Shown one piece after another: positions 1-12,699 of a stretch of 64,000 bases of DNA. This stretch comes from Manis javanica. Lineage: Eukaryota; Chordata; Mammalia; Pholidota; Manidae. The position numbers and the translations under genes were made by a program. The first letter of the stretch is position 1, and each line of letters begins with the position of its first letter. Below the pieces are notes generated by a model. It saw only the letters and a program-made list of their open reading frames with translations. It did not search any database and had not been told where the DNA came from. The stretch covers positions 2,991,001 through 3,055,000 of the forward strand of contig NC_133170.1 in assembly GCF_040802235.1 (NCBI RefSeq). The letters run 5' to 3'.

Positions 1-2869
1 TTGTTAGCTTCCTTACCTGCAAACTCTGAATGGTACATATGGAATCAATTTTCTAAATAGCCTAAATATACTACTAATAGGGGCTCCCAGATATCTTCTA
101 ATAAGATGTTAACTCTTTAATGTTTATTTCAAAATTTTCTATTGTAGAGCCCTGTCAATTTTACCTTTTTTTCCTGAGAAAACATACTTTTCTGAATTGT
201 TTTGGCATTGTCAGCACCATGCATTAAAAATGTTCCAAGAAATATGTAAATACTGCTATCCTGTTTTTGCAAGAATGTTGTTAACAATGTAGTGTCCTTC
301 TGTCCCTGGTCACTGATTTCTCTGTCATCAGGACAATGTTTGTTCCCTCTCGGCTGCTAATTTATTTGTATCTAAGACACACTGTGAACACCGTTACTGC
401 TCACTTCCTCTTTGTTTTGGCCAAATACTTAGTTGACCTACATCGACTGTTCAGAGCATTATCATGGGTATTTATTTCATATCTACTAACTTTAGTCTTA
501 CTTTTATTTTCATATTTTTATTTCTCTTTTACATAAAATTCTGTACCCATTTACTGAGTTCTATTATATTAAGTGTTTGTTAACTTGTCTCAAATTCTTT
601 GTAGATCAAGAGATTAGCACAGTGACATGTTAATCTGGAGTGTCTGGAGTCTGGGGGTGGTTCGTCGTAGTTGTTAAGAGAGGTCTGCCTACATCTCTTC
701 CAAATCCCAAGTCCGAGTGACTCCCTGTCGGTAGCCTGAAGTCGGTCACGGTGGCAGTACTCCCTTTGTGGATCATCAGCGAATGCCACAAATCACGTGT
801 TTTCCCCATGAAGAGTCAGTTTACCAACACACCACTGGCGCTGTGTTTACCTGCTTCTATTACAGATTTTAAAAATTACCACACCTAACTACATGTTGCC
901 CTTTAACAGGCCTGGGCTATTTAGTAACATCCTAACAGATCAGTAAAACCTCCCACCTGAACATTGCTCAAATTGCAGACTCACAGATAAACCAGTAGTT
1001 GCTTCATCCACTGAGTTTTAGGGTATTTTTTTAAAACACAAAGCCTTCATCCCAGAGTTTTCAATGACCTGTTTATATTAAAAATAATCTTTCTTCTTGT
1101 CCTTTATGATAGCATTTTAATGACTTAGAAACTAGTTTTTCTTAATCTTTTGCCATTTGGCTTTCAAGCCTTGTGCTTCTGTGTGTGCCTTACTCTAGTG
1201 CCCTATTCAACCTTTCCTTTTCTTCTTGGCTGGTTATTCTTCCCTGAATGCGACCGTTCCTCTTAACCTCACTCATTTTTGCTCTGGTATTCTTATGTGG
1301 CTTCAACCTAACCTATGAATACAATGACTCTAAAATCTGCTTTTTTTATTCCTGTTTGTATACTTCTGATGGGATGCTATTCCTCGGCTATTTGGCCATT
1401 ACCTCAAATCCATCTCCCACATGACCTCAGCAAGCAGACAGTAACTCCCTGCTTGAGCACAGGGCAGAACGGCTCAGCACGATCCTGCCTCTGCTGCGAC
1501 CTGCTAAGGGAAATGAATCCCAGATCAGGAGGAAAGGAAAGAGAAGTTCTGAAAGTGGCAGTAGGGAAATCAAAATCCAAGTCAATATACTGCTGAGTGA
1601 AAGAACACATGGGGAGGAAGGAAATGAAGAGGAATTTCAAATACTGGTTCTACAGGTCGGGTATCAAGTTCTTCCCACAGAAATGAAATCAAAGCTGGAG
1701 CAGTTCACTGTTCCAAATGTTGACAAGTTCTGTAAGAATTTAATAATATTTGCTGACTCTCTGAATATAATAACTGTGTTTCCGATATGATCTTCCAGAA
1801 ATACACTTTCTTCCTAAAAGGAAACTGGTTTCCTGATGAAGGCAATGGTGAACCCAACCAGACACACCCAATCCTATCGAGTATTATCACTGATAACTGA
1901 TGTGGCACCAAAGGTCACAGCTGGGAAAAACGAGTCAAATCATCATTAGAGATGATAAAGTTTGGGCCTATGTCTTGCAAACAATTACATTCTTAGTACA
2001 GTGCCTAACAATTAGGAACAAAACACATACTACTGGATGAAAGTCGTTTATCAAGAAACCAACTTCACAACCTACGTCGGGTATTCATCTCTCCTCTGGT
2101 CACTGAAGCTTTAAGAGAAATCAAGACACGAAGAAACGAACATGTGGTGGACACACAGATGCTAAGGAAGCATTTTTTTTTCTGGATAATGGATGAAGAT
2201 ACACAAAAGTGGGGCTCTTGGTCAGGAAGAATATGATTTTCCAGAGATCTACTCATTCATTCAAGGAGGTATGAAAGAAGGGGAGGACCCAAGAGAAACG
2301 CTCTGGGGTAAAGACACTGAAAAATGACAGAAAAACACCCATCAGATACAGGCGTCAAGAAGCTTTGCACCACTCTGCTTCCCCCAAACAGTCACCTTTA
2401 GGAGGTGAGAGATGCAACAAGCTGAAGGAAAGGCATATTAACTATGAACAGAATTCTTTAACACGTGAGCCAAAACCACATGGCTTACCTTCAAAGTAGA
2501 AATAAAACATTACACCATCCGTGCGTATGCACGCTGACTGTGTGCCGCTGACAGCACACGAAGTCCCTGAACAGGATGCTGCCAAGTGCCTACACACACG
2601 GGAGCATCATTACTGACCACTGCTGTAGGGCCTCAATCATCCAAATGCCAGAAAAGCCATAGCCGTCCTCCTAGGGCTCACACAGGAAACTCACAGCCAA
2701 AGCTCTCTTGTGAATGAAGATTAGATTCTCAAGCAAGAATAATATATTGTAGCACCCAATTCAGCAGCCGATTAAGTCTGGATCCACTAATTGCTCAAGA
2801 TCTTCTTGGAAAGTAGCCAACTACACCTCAGGGCCTCCACAAGAAACAGCTCATGCCAATAATCCTTCT

Positions 2870-3060
2870 CCACTTACATCCTTCCACCAACTTCTACTCA
2901 CCTTCAGGTATTACCAAAAACATCTATTCCTGTGTAATGACCTGTTTGTCTTCCTCATTAGATCACAAATTCAGGGGGCAAACAATGCATCTATCTTGGC
3001 AAACCATGTATGTGAAATATATTTTTGTTGACTATAAGACCATGTGGGTATTGAATACAA
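2870..3060 (+). mobile_element. L2 LINE 3' end
   Basis: The text around 2938-2995 (a TGTTTGTCTTCC-type block, then an A-G rich stretch and 'GGGCAAACAATGCATCTATC') follows the order of the L2 3' tail, which in most copies reads 'actagaatgtaagctcc...gggcaggga...'. It is strongly diverged, as expected for an ancient LINE. Borders are approximate. Confidence 0.5.
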
Positions 3061-6000
3061 ATACAGTGACTTTCAAACCACATCACACTATGGTATCGGC
3101 TGCCAAGAGAATGGGTTTATCCTCCCATCCTATTGCCCAAAACACACAGTCTGACTAGATAAAGCCCCATTTGCACATCTCCATTACCACTGTATACCTG
3201 CACAGAAAAGCCTTCTATCTAAAGGCAGAGTTAAACTTCTAAATTTATTGGAATGTCAGCTATAATCCAAAAATACATATGGATTTCCAAATTTATTCAC
3301 AGGCATCTAGTCCCAAGAAATGTGCCTTTTTCAATTACATTGCAGTTCAAAGATGGAGTCTATCTTCCAAATAAACTCTTATCAAATAGCATTTTGAATT
3401 CTTGTACATTTTCAGTTATCTTAGAAGATGTGCTTTCAGAAAGGATTAAACACTAATGAATAATCTTTTCTAAAATATCATCTATTCTTGATAATGGCTG
3501 CCAATAAAATAAAGGCAGGGTGGAACCAAAGTTAGAGCTATAGAAAACCATAAACCTGCAAATCTTTCATAGTAATATTTTTAAAATTCTACCAACACAC
3601 CATACTGTCTAATTAGTGCGTGAGCCCACTGATAAATCTGACATCAATCTGTGGCAAATGTTCAGAATGAAGGAAGAGGTTGTTTGTAAGTACCTACACT
3701 CATCCCCAGAAGGCACCGTGCAGTTAGAAAGCGAAGCAAGGCAAACTCTACGTCACTGGTTAAGCTTTGTAACTTAGGGGTTTCAAGGAATTTTGTATCT
3801 GACCAAGTGGTTCCATGAAATTCTCAAGTGCAAAGGACAACAAGATGGGGATCACAACTGGCTGAATGGTAGCGAACAACACAGAGAAGTGGCCGAGATC
3901 CGCAGAGAGAGAGCTCTACAGGTCTTCATATTCGGCCTTATGCTACTCAGTGTAATTATTAATGACTAAAAAAAAAAACACGTAAAGCATATTTCACTTG
4001 CAGATAAAACAGACGTGTTTTGATCTGCTGCTAATACACAGGATCACTAAATGAGATTTTAAGATTTTTGTAAGAGAGATTAATAAAAAGCTAATCAGAC
4101 GAAATTTAGCATTCCTAGATTTCTTTTACTGCATTAACTACAAACAAACATTTACACCTAGAAAAAGTACAGGGTGAAGGACATTTTGTCTAATAGTGAT
4201 GTATGTGACAATGGCTTTAGGCTTCTGTTACCTACAGTCTCAGTAAGGGCCAGTAATACAACATCCCTGACAAAATAAAAGTTCACCTTGAGCATCACCT
4301 CTTAAAAGGAACAGAAAGTAAATTAGAAAAGCAATTTTGTTCTGAAAACTAAGCCAAATAAAAGGAACAGCTAAAGAAACTGATATATTTAAACCCAAGG
4401 AAATGAATCAAGAAGCTTATGGCGGCACTCTGCAAATCCGCAAAGGGTTAGGACATGAAAGGAAGAAATATAGTATGGCTCTAAGTCAAACAACTAGTAT
4501 TAAAGGGATGTCGCAGGAAAGAGATTTTAATTGTTTTATGAAAACTGAGCTCTACAAAAACAGAAGGGCTGGAAGTACTTGAACAAAGACTGGGTAGAAG
4601 AGTCTGAATTAGTGATGTCACTTAATGTCATTTTTTAAATCTTAAACAAAAGGTGGGCAACAAAAGTCTAAGTAGGAGAGCAATGGAATCCACTTGAGAA
4701 AGGGGCAAAAAAAGGAAAAATGTCTGAGAGTGACAAATGGAGAGATGTTTGGTTAGAATCATTAGAATAAAAGTCAACAAAAATATAAAGGTATATATAA
4801 TACCTAACAACAATTTTAACTAGAACAGTGTCATAATAAACAAGGGGGAAGGAAGGGAGGTCAACTAGGACAACCTACATGGTTAGCATATAAATACAGA
4901 CGACAAGAAGGAACAGAAAGTAGCATGACAGTCACAGCTCCGACCAGGCCAGTCCCATCACGTCACGGGCAGAGACCTAAGAGCGAAGCACAGGCTGAGA
5001 GCAGTCTGATCTGGAAGGATGATTAGGGTAAAGCAGCACCAAATGACATAGGATTTAACACAAAAGGCTAATAGAAGAAATTTAATTAAATTTACGTGTG
5101 GACACACATAAGCACAAAATGGGAAATAAGTAGTTGCAGTGAAAAAGTAGTAAAAATCATCCCGTGGCTTATCGTTAAGCACAGAAGAGACACATTAGCT
5201 GCACAGAACAATGATGGATTAGTATGTCAATGGTTGCGTGGCCACACTACCAGTGATCACTAAAACAAGTAAAATTACTCTTAAAAGTATGAACAAAAAC
5301 CAAAAAATTTAACACCCAGCAAAATGAGGACATAAGGAGTAAGAACATTATTGTGACCTGTTATTTGTAGAAATATTTCTTTGTCAAAATTTCAATTTAC
5401 CTTAGAAAACTAAATTAACACGTTGTTACTAATTAATTAACCCAGTTAAGTGACTGATAATCGAAGACTCTATTTCTTTTTCTTTTTTCTTAAGAAAATC
5501 AAGGTGCCTTCAATATTGTGATATTTAGATTTAAAGCAAAAGCTGGCATCACAAATATGTAAAATAACAATTACTTTTTCCATTTATTGTTTAAAATAAG
5601 AAGACTTCTTACAACATGATCTTATGTGATGATTCTGAAAGCTACTTACATGAAAGGAGTACAGAAAAGCATTTTCAAATGTCAGCCCCAAAATAGTTAA
5701 GGTACCAACCAAAGTAACGTGTAAGGAGAGATTTCCCAGAACAAACCTTTTCTTTTTGACTAAAGAACCTTACTTTCAAAGCTAAAGGTCTTAAGAAAAT
5801 AAACAGGAAAGCATTACCAAAGTTGTATGCTCTATTTCATTCCATTTATACCAGATTACAGCCTCCCCAACTTTCTTTGTTGTCTTATCACTCCAGAAAT
5901 TAAAGGTTTGAGACCTCAAAGGGTATCGGAGACCCCAAGACAGAAGGATGTCTTGGATTACATTAAATTTCCTCCACATTTCATCTCAAGATCTTAAAGG

Positions 6001-6753
6001 ACTCTTGGCCCCTAACCACCAGGCTGAAAGCAGACAGATGAAGCCTCCCAGAACTTTGTTTTAGAGGACAAATGGGAAAAAATAATAAAGCTAATTCAGC
6101 AATAACTGTCTTAAACAACTTAACAGCTTCGCTGCAAGCTGTCAAGAATCACAAGCTTCCATTGCATTCGTGTTCTGTCAGTCTTCATAATCATTTTCCA
6201 AAGTTACCTTCCTCCTCTGAAGTCATTAGTAGATTTGGATTTAAGTCATATATATCACAGAAAAAAAAATATGTTCTTAGACGGGGTTCCACTAATTCTG
6301 GATTAATTATATGGCTGTGCATGTGAGCATGCATTCTCAGGGGTTATTTATCCTCCGGAAGAGGAGAGGGCCAGGCGGGAGGAAGGACGCGAAGTAAAGG
6401 AAACCCCAGCCTGTCAGGGCTGAACTCCACAGTGAGACTTCCAGCTGCGTGGAACGATCCTGAGAACAGTTTAAGCAATAAGGCATATGTAAGAGACCAG
6501 GTCTGTCTTACATCCTTCAAATGACATTCTTACCTCCCGTGTGACCATTCACACACATGTATCCAAAAATATGTTCTTAGAAGCCTCACTCTACCTAGCT
6601 CCGAAAACAGTGCAAGGCTGATCAATGTTTGTTGAACTAAATACAGGACTCAGGCCACAGCTACAATGGAAACAATCTGATGATTTGAAGGGATCTCCCA
6701 TCACTCTCAACTTGCAGGAGGCAAAACTGTTAGACTAAACTCTTATTATTTTA

Positions 6754-6765
6754 GGGGGGGGGGGG
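6754..6765. repeat. Poly-G run of 12
   Basis: Twelve consecutive G residues on the + strand in the PPHLN1 intron. Such a run is prone to length variation and sequencing error. Confidence 0.9.
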
Positions 6766-7002
6766 AGTTAATAGGGAAGATGTTTAATAAGGAAAGAAAA
6801 AAATATTCCAAAGTTTTGGTTTCTATACCTTGGCTAACAATTCTTTCTCCCTAGAAGATACCTCCCTCCTTGTAGAAATCTCAAATACAAGATGAGTCCA
6901 AATGACATGTTCCCCCAACCCCCGGAGTGAGAATCTGTCTGACCTAGACCTGCCCGTGTCATTTGCGACACACCAATTCTTGCTGATAATTATATATATG
7001 AA

Positions 7003-7055
7003 TATGTATGTGTGTGTGTGTATAACACACACACACATACACATAGTTTATATAT
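7003..7055. repeat. TG repeat followed by CA repeat (inverted dinucleotide tracts)
   Basis: A (TG)n tract at about 7008-7022 is followed after 'TATA' by a (CA)n tract at about 7026-7042, so the two arms are complementary and could fold into a hairpin. It lies in non-coding intron sequence. Confidence 0.85.
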
Positions 7056-7499
7056 AGACACACATATATATTCTAGTTCCTTAGTGACAGGGCTATCATT
7101 CTGTCTGACACAACACCTGACATAAAAACCACCTAACATAGTATCATGTGCCTTGCATACAGAAGGCTTGAGGAAATGTTTTGTGAATGAGCTCAACTGC
7201 AGGTAGTATAGTCTAGAAAGACAATGCACAAATGCTTTATCTAAAAATAAGTTGTTTCATGTATTTGTTCTCACACATACTAGCAACTAAGCCGGGTGAC
7301 ATGCTCCGATTGTACAGGATGCCATGCATGTCCAGGCACTCCCAATTAAAAAAACAAATCGGTGGTTGGAAAGAATGAACCTCAGGTAGGTTTCATCTCT
7401 AAATTCTGTAAGGCTGTACCTTGTATTTAAGAGAAACCAATGGAATTTTTCATGAAAAGCATTCTATTGCATGTATACAGAAATCACGTAGTGACAGCG

Positions 7500-7725
7500 G
7501 AATGGATGTCGGGCGGCTTAAGAGCGAGAAGGCGGCATAGGGCATGTGGCTTTCCGACAGGATTACCAACCTCCTTTCCATGCTGAAGGAATGGAAGGAA
7601 AATGTCAAAGCAGACTTCAAAAATATGTCTGTGTGTATGTGTGTTTGTGTGTGTGTGTTGTTACACTATTTTTTCAACTCTTCTACAAGCTTGAAAACTG
7701 TCAAAATAGTTTAAAAAAATACCTT
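7500..7725 (+). mobile_element. Old L1 (L1ME-like) 3' end with internal TG tract
   Basis: The block ends 'TTTTTCAACTCTTC...GAAAACTGTCAAAATAG', the ending typical of middle-aged mammalian L1 3' tails ('gcaacttttctgtaagtttgaaattatttcaaaataaa'). A TG-rich tract occupies about 7628-7660. Subfamily not resolved. Confidence 0.45.
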
Positions 7726-7795
7726 CACAACACCTATAAGGCAATACGTTCTCATCAGTGGAGGCTGTAAAAGAGAGTCTTTAAAAAAGACATAC

Positions 7796-7995
7796 TTCTA
7801 TGTTGAGATTGATGGAAAGAGTACGTTTTGCCTCTTTCTGGAGAGTAGCTTCTACTGCTGACACTGGAGCCAGATCTGCTGTGTGGAGAATCCTTCCGGC
7901 CTACAGGTGATTCTCTGAAAAAAGGAGCATCTCTTTTATGCGGAGACCGGTCTCTCACATAATGGGAAGAGTAGAAACTTTTTCTTCTAAAGTCC
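7796..7995 (-). CDS. PPHLN1: PPHLN1 (periphilin-1) coding exon, Ser/Arg/Tyr-rich region
   Basis: A 200-nt - strand exon encoding 66 whole codons plus split codons at both ends. The product includes FRRKSFYSSHY, FFRESPVGRKDSPHSR and SGSSVSSRSYSPER, which match the conserved N-terminal disordered region of periphilin-1. Periphilin is the RNA-binding, aggregation-prone subunit of the HUSH silencing complex (with TASOR and MPP8), acting in the nucleus. The acceptor is TTCAAAG/GG and the donor A/GTATGT. The frame joins exactly to the 25600-25661 exon (AG + G). At the incoming junction, the human protein as I recall it has a few extra residues (MRDG) between YRD and FRR. These are absent here, so either an alternative acceptor or a microexon is used, or the species differs. 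The open frame runs past the donor into intron, which is why a naive translation adds a false tail. Confidence 0.95.
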
Positions 7996-8344
7996 CTTTG
8001 AAGAAAAAATAAAATAAGTGAATAACAGCCTGTACCCTACATACAAACACAAACGGCAAAGCTCTTACTACAAGCTGCTCTTCAGGTTGTTGTCTTGGTT
8101 CTTTTCCTACGACTACGACTATCTTACTTTCAAAGTCAGTCCACAAAATGAAACTTTACCAGTGAAAAGTGATTTCGAATGCATCATTTTTTCAGTTTGG
8201 GGTTGAACCAGGTGATTAAGTGTTGAAAACAGTCATATAGTCCCTACTTCTGTTGTTCATTGACAATTTATCACACAACTACCATACTCTCAAAGACACC
8301 TACAGATTTGTCAAGTGAGACATTTCATGACCTTATTATCACCT

Positions 8345-8487
8345 ATTGGTTTTCAATTGATGCAATTTTTGCCTCCCATATAACAATCTGGAAACATCTA
8401 CAATTTCTGTTGTCACCACTGGAAGGGAGGGGGTGCCACTGATGCGCATCAGGGATGTGGCTAAAATCTTAACAATGCCCAGGACAG

Positions 8488-8534
<47 letters not shown>

Positions 8535-8590
8535 CAAAACCTATGTGACCCAAAAGGTTAGGTTATTAACACCAAGGCTGAGAAACACTG
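8345..8590 (+). mobile_element. MER20-type hAT-Charlie element interrupted by a CA repeat
   Basis: The order 'GCAATTTTTGCCTCCCA', 'CTGGAAACATCT', 'TTGTCACCACTGG', 'GGTGCCACTG...AGGGATG', 'GCCCAGGACAGCTC' and terminal 'AAGGCTGAGAAACACTG' follows MER20, a roughly 220-bp non-autonomous DNA transposon. The segment that normally reads 'cagcccccacaacaaag' has become a long CA microsatellite. Confidence 0.75.
8490..8533. repeat. (CA)n microsatellite
   Basis: About 21 uninterrupted CA units within the MER20-type element. Long enough to be polymorphic. Confidence 0.97.
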
Positions 8591-9159
8591 GGATGCACCC
8601 ATTAAATCCCTGCTCTCTGAGTTTGTATTCTTAGTGTACAGATTGCTGCTAATCTCTAAATACCAACTTTCTATAAATCACCTCTACTTTTATAAATTAA
8701 ATTTATTAAGCAATATCAACTTAAAGCAGAGAGTAAGCCTGAATAGTAAAACTTAATAAAGCAAAACCAACTGAAAGAAATCAAAGCAAATCAAAACTAC
8801 TTTACCATGAGCCTTTATTTAGAAGAACACTTGGAGTCAAACAGGTTTTAACTGAAGATTTAACAAGTGTACCTCCATACTAAAATTAAAGAACATTATT
8901 TTCAGACAGGAGACTGGTAAGAAAGAAACCAATGGCATGAAATTTCAAATGCTTAGGAAATAATTTCAGCATATTGATTGGCGGGAAGGGTGTTGTCATT
9001 AGCTTATTAATATTGAAAACATACTGTCCTTACAGATACAATTGTGTTTCTCTGGGAAAGAGCAGACAGCTAAAACTGATTTACGATGAATTCAGGCCAA
9101 ATGCTAATACAGAAAGAAGCAATATATTCAAGTTCAATCACTAAAACTGTAAGTAATAT

Positions 9160-9960
9160 CCACATCACTGCAAGCCAGAGTGGCCAGCTCTGTACCACGC
9201 AGGTTTTAGGAGCTGTACCAGGTGCTGGGGACCCAGCGGTGGACCAGATGCACACAGCCCCTCCCATTGCAGACCTCCCAGGCTCGCAGGAGAAGCTGCC
9301 ACTAGGGCAAACATACACAGAACATAAATGTAGCTGGTGGTGCCCACAGAGAAGCCAACTAGAGCCTATCGCTCCAGGCAAGGGGCAGTGCTGGCGCACA
9401 GAAGGCGGAGCAGGGGAGAGGCCACAAAGTCCACAGGCACACAAACGCACCTTTGCGGAACCGAGGGGACATGGTGAATGTGTGACTAATGCGTGTGACA
9501 GACAGGATGCCAAGCCAACTCCCCAGATCCTGGCAACATGGGTTACTGAAATGAGAAAAACAGATTTGAGTAACTGGATGGGGTGGGGCCCACATCTGGA
9601 CTTGAACATGTCAAGTGTGAGATGCTCATGTAACATCTTGGTCAGCAACTAGAGAAACTAGTGATGAGATCAGAAGAGTTTTTTTGGCTACAAGGGTAAG
9701 TTTGTCTATACACAGGCAGTATTTAAAGCCTTAGGTCTGGATGAAAACAAAGGACAACAACAGCAGAAGGCCCAGAATCTAGGACTAGAAAATCAACACA
9801 CTGAGAAAGAAATGCCCAGTCCGAGAAGGCCACAGAATGGCCCAGGAAGCATGAGGAAAACTGGTCAGTCACCAGGGAAAGAAAGGGAAGACTGCTCCAA
9901 GGAGGGGAGCGAAGGCTTCCCACACAGAAGCTAAAGGCGCTCTTACTCAGGGCCGGAGAG
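9160..9960 (-). mobile_element. L2 LINE fragment, antisense
   Basis: Read on +, the block carries the reverse complement of L2: 'CCAGGTGCTGGGGACCCAG' near 9218, 'GACTTGAACATGTCAAGTGTGAGATGC' near 9599 split over landmarks, and 'GTATTTAAAGCCTTAGGTCTGGATGA' near 9719. These appear in the order expected for inverted L2. Two long overlapping open frames on opposite strands (about 9070-9650) are by-products of this GC-richer relic and not genes. Confidence 0.65.
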
Positions 9961-10221
9961 GGGCACAGCCCCCAGTCAGAGGAAAGGGCTCTTATTTTCA
10001 GCCAGGGAGGAGGGAGGGGGTGAAATGGTGAATCAGTTTCCTAATCCTAACACCAGATGGCGGCAAAATCGTAACAGCAGTTGAGAGCTGCGATCACAGC
10101 TCTGCCTACCTGCTGGGGCCCACAGACAATGGGCAGAAAGGCAGGCATGAGAATTCCTAAGAGAAACGTATATTCGTAGATGGAAAACCAATCTCGGGGC
10201 TTTAAGAGGTAAAATTTAGAT

Positions 10222-10525
10222 CAGCATAGTCTAAAAGAAATATAATTGAGCCACAGATACAGCAGGCATATTTAAAAAGAGAAAGAGGAGAAATTAATTT
10301 TAGCAGTATTTTTTTACTTAACTCAGTATTTCCAAAACACTATCAACACAAAATCAATATTAAAGAAATCAGTGACATACTTTATTCTCTTTTTCATCTT
10401 AACATCTTGAAAATCCAGTGTGTACTTTATACTTACTGAATATCCCAGTCCGAACATATTTCAAGGGCCAACAGGCACATTTGGCTAGTGGCTCCCACAC
10501 TGGGCAGCAGAGATCTAGACGGGGG
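10222..10525 (+). mobile_element. Non-autonomous hAT-Charlie-type DNA transposon
   Basis: The left part reads 'GTCTAAAAGAAATATAATTG' followed by 'AGCCACA'. The right part reads 'TTTCAAGGGCCAACAGGCAC', then 'TTGGCTAGTGGCT', then 'GGGCAGCAGAGA'. This is the widely distributed mammalian element whose ends begin CAGTGCTGTCCAATAGAA. The exact MER name is not recalled with certainty. Confidence 0.65.
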
Positions 10526-11224
10526 GAAGCATTCCAAGCCTCCAGAAGAAGCAGAGAGGGATTAAAGGCGACTATGGGCACAAGAAGAGAAGTCAGAACA
10601 GTGAAAACTTTGAAAAGCAGTGACTAAAAAGCAGAGGAAGACAAATGTGAAAGGGGAAGGACAGTTACTATACTGCAGAGGCTGCAACGATCTCTTGCAT
10701 CTGAGAGCTGGGCATATCCTGCCTAGTGCAGGGGCTGCCCAGTGAAACCAAGGCAGACGGGAAGAAATCAAGATGCTCAGGGACTTACGCCATTACTTTT
10801 CTTCCAAAAAAAGTTTGGAAAAGCCAACAAGGGAGAGCACCGGGATACTGTTCTGAGGGAAGGGGCTTACTCCATCCTGTCTGGAGACAGGGAAAGGCCA
10901 ATCCACCGCAGGGAGCAAGCGATGACCCAAGGCGCAGATGGGCCAACACGCAATGGGAGGAAGTCAGACAAAGGACCTGCGTAAAAGAGAAGGGCTCTGA
11001 AGGAGAGAACGAGAAGAGGACAGAGAGAGACTTGCATATGAAGACAGAAGAAGCCTCTCCCCAGAAGGCCTCTGCCTGGGAGGAGCAGTTCCAGGAAGGA
11101 ACCGAAAGCAGAGGAGGTGAGGAGTGAGCAGACGCCTGGGGCCGACTGAAGTGCTGGTGGGGGGCCTCTGGGGGACAGCCACGAATGAGAGCAGTGCTCC
11201 CCACAGGGCAGCTTTGGCCTGCCG

Positions 11225-11370
11225 GGAAGGTGACAAATGCAAATTCAGGGGCACCAGACCACACCTACTGCATTGGAATCTCTGAGGGTGTGACCCAGAT
11301 TTCTGGGCTTCAAGCACGCTCTTCAGGAGACTGTGATGCCCGCAAAACTTGAAACCTCACTAACCTGCAA
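11225..11370 (+). mobile_element. MER5-type hAT-Charlie fragment
   Basis: Contains 'AAATGCAAATTCAGGGGCAC', 'CCTACTGCATTGGAATCTCT', 'GGGTGTGACCCAG' and 'CAGGAGACTGTGATGC', the MER5 pattern of 'tactgaatcagaatctctgg' and 'caggtgattctgatgc'. Confidence 0.6.
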
Positions 11371-11869
11371 AAGCTCTAGGTAAGTACATTATCTCAGAGT
11401 CAAAAGCAGCATTTCAGAGCTCACGACAGAGGCAGGACAATTTCCAGTGATGATTCTAGGGTTTGGCCAGGCCTGCGGATACCTGAAGGTAAGAGCCGAA
11501 AAATGGATAAAGAACTGGTGCTAAAAGTTATCATCATATCAGGACAGAGGAGGGTAGAGGAGGAGGCTGTGAACCCAAAATTGTAATTATTAAGGAAGAA
11601 GGATGTGGTCCTGGAAATTTACCCAGGAGCACAAAAATGAGGATGGGGTAGATGAAGTGGAGATATTCAAAGATGTCGCAGGAGTGGCTTGGAGAAGGTA
11701 ATGAAGAGTAAGACATATGCCCCAAACGCATCTCAAGAATCAAAGAATTAGGCGGCTAGTGAGCTGTGAGAGAAGCGGGTTCACCCCGGAGCAGTCAGCG
11801 CCCAGCTGCAGAAGGGGTGGAGGGAACGGCAGGGAACATCTCCACTCTGTTCCCTGAAGGACTCCACTC

Positions 11870-12130
11870 GACTCTGAAGGACAAAATCCTGCCCTCAGGA
11901 AGCTTACAAACCGGTGGGGAAGACAGCCTGTGAATCAAACCCTTCTGACAGGTAAAGAAAGGCACGTGTGAGGGGCGTTATTTCAGGCAGGATGGTCAGG
12001 GAGAACCCCTCTGAGGCGGTGATACACGGACAGAGATGTGACAAAGGGGACGGGACGCAGCATGGCACGAGGGTGGAGTTTACGCTTACGATGGGCAGTC
12101 TAGAGCTTTGGGAGGCAGGGTGTGCTGGTG
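11870..12130 (-). mobile_element. L2 LINE fragment, antisense
   Basis: 'CTGCCCTCAGGAAGCTTACA' at about 11890, followed by 'ACCGGTGGGGAAGACAG', is the reverse complement of the L2 3' region ('ccctgccctcatggagcttacattctagtggggg'). The sequence downstream decays. Confidence 0.6.
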
Positions 12131-12289
12131 GGAAGGGTCTACCATCAGCCAGACGGCCTTCCTGTTGTTTATAAAATAATGGATCACCAAAGTTTCCGAT
12201 ACACTACCAGCCCTGCTTAGGGCTCAGAGGCATCACCTGGCGGAAGGAAAGGAGATCACGGCAGTGTTCAAGGTCCTCTGTGAACGAGC

Positions 12290-12505
12290 CTCCCAGGTAC
12301 TGAGAGACCCTTCCAGAGTAACTATTATCTTTATGACCTTGAACAAGTTACTTAATCTCCCTTTGCCTTAACTTCCCCATCTATAAAATGGGGGTAATAG
12401 TAGTCACCTACCTTAGAGGGTCACTACAAGGAGTGAATGAATGGGATAATGTATGTACAACACTTAGAAAAGAAAGCTCTCAGTAGGTATGGGCTGTTTC
12501 TACTA
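12290..12505 (+). mobile_element. MIR SINE
   Basis: 'GACCTTGAACAAGTTACTTA', then 'CTATAAAATGGGGGTAATAG', then 'CACTTAGAAAAGAAAGCTCT' near-perfectly follow the MIR core and 3' half (tRNA-derived ancient SINE). One of the best preserved MIRs in the window. Confidence 0.9.
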
Positions 12506-12699
12506 ATAGTATCACCTACTATCATCTACGTTAAATCAGTAAAAGGTTTCCAGCAAGAATTTAGCTAAGTGCACCGTTACAACTGCTCAGTGGTTTTGGC
12601 CTTCAGAAAAGCAAACTACGGATTCTCGCATACTTCTCAGAGTTTAAATCCCACGAATACTTACATAATAACAAAACCTCTAGAACAAGAGTCGAGCTT

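Larger units (their letters stand above)
1..7795 (-). other. PPHLN1: PPHLN1 intron (downstream of the 7796-7995 exon), no coding exon seen
   Basis: This AT-rich stretch follows the PPHLN1 exon in the direction of transcription, so it is read as intron. I looked for the remaining periphilin exons (the C-terminal coiled-coil half) on the - strand and did not recognise any, so they should lie beyond the left edge. The short open frames here have no family resemblance and no splice-site support. An L2 3' end, a G run, TG/CA repeats and an old L1 3' end are listed separately. A CpG-containing patch at about 610-790 and the block 1300-2860 hold nothing I can name. Confidence 0.7.

Noticed and set aside
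580-789. 69-residue - frame near the left edge, possible PPHLN1 exon
   Set aside because: The text does not match the periphilin C-terminal half and there is no good acceptor and donor pair.
9070-9652. Overlapping open frames of 192 and 188 residues on opposite strands
   Set aside because: They lie in an antisense L2 relic, have no splice or family support, and one is the shadow of the other.
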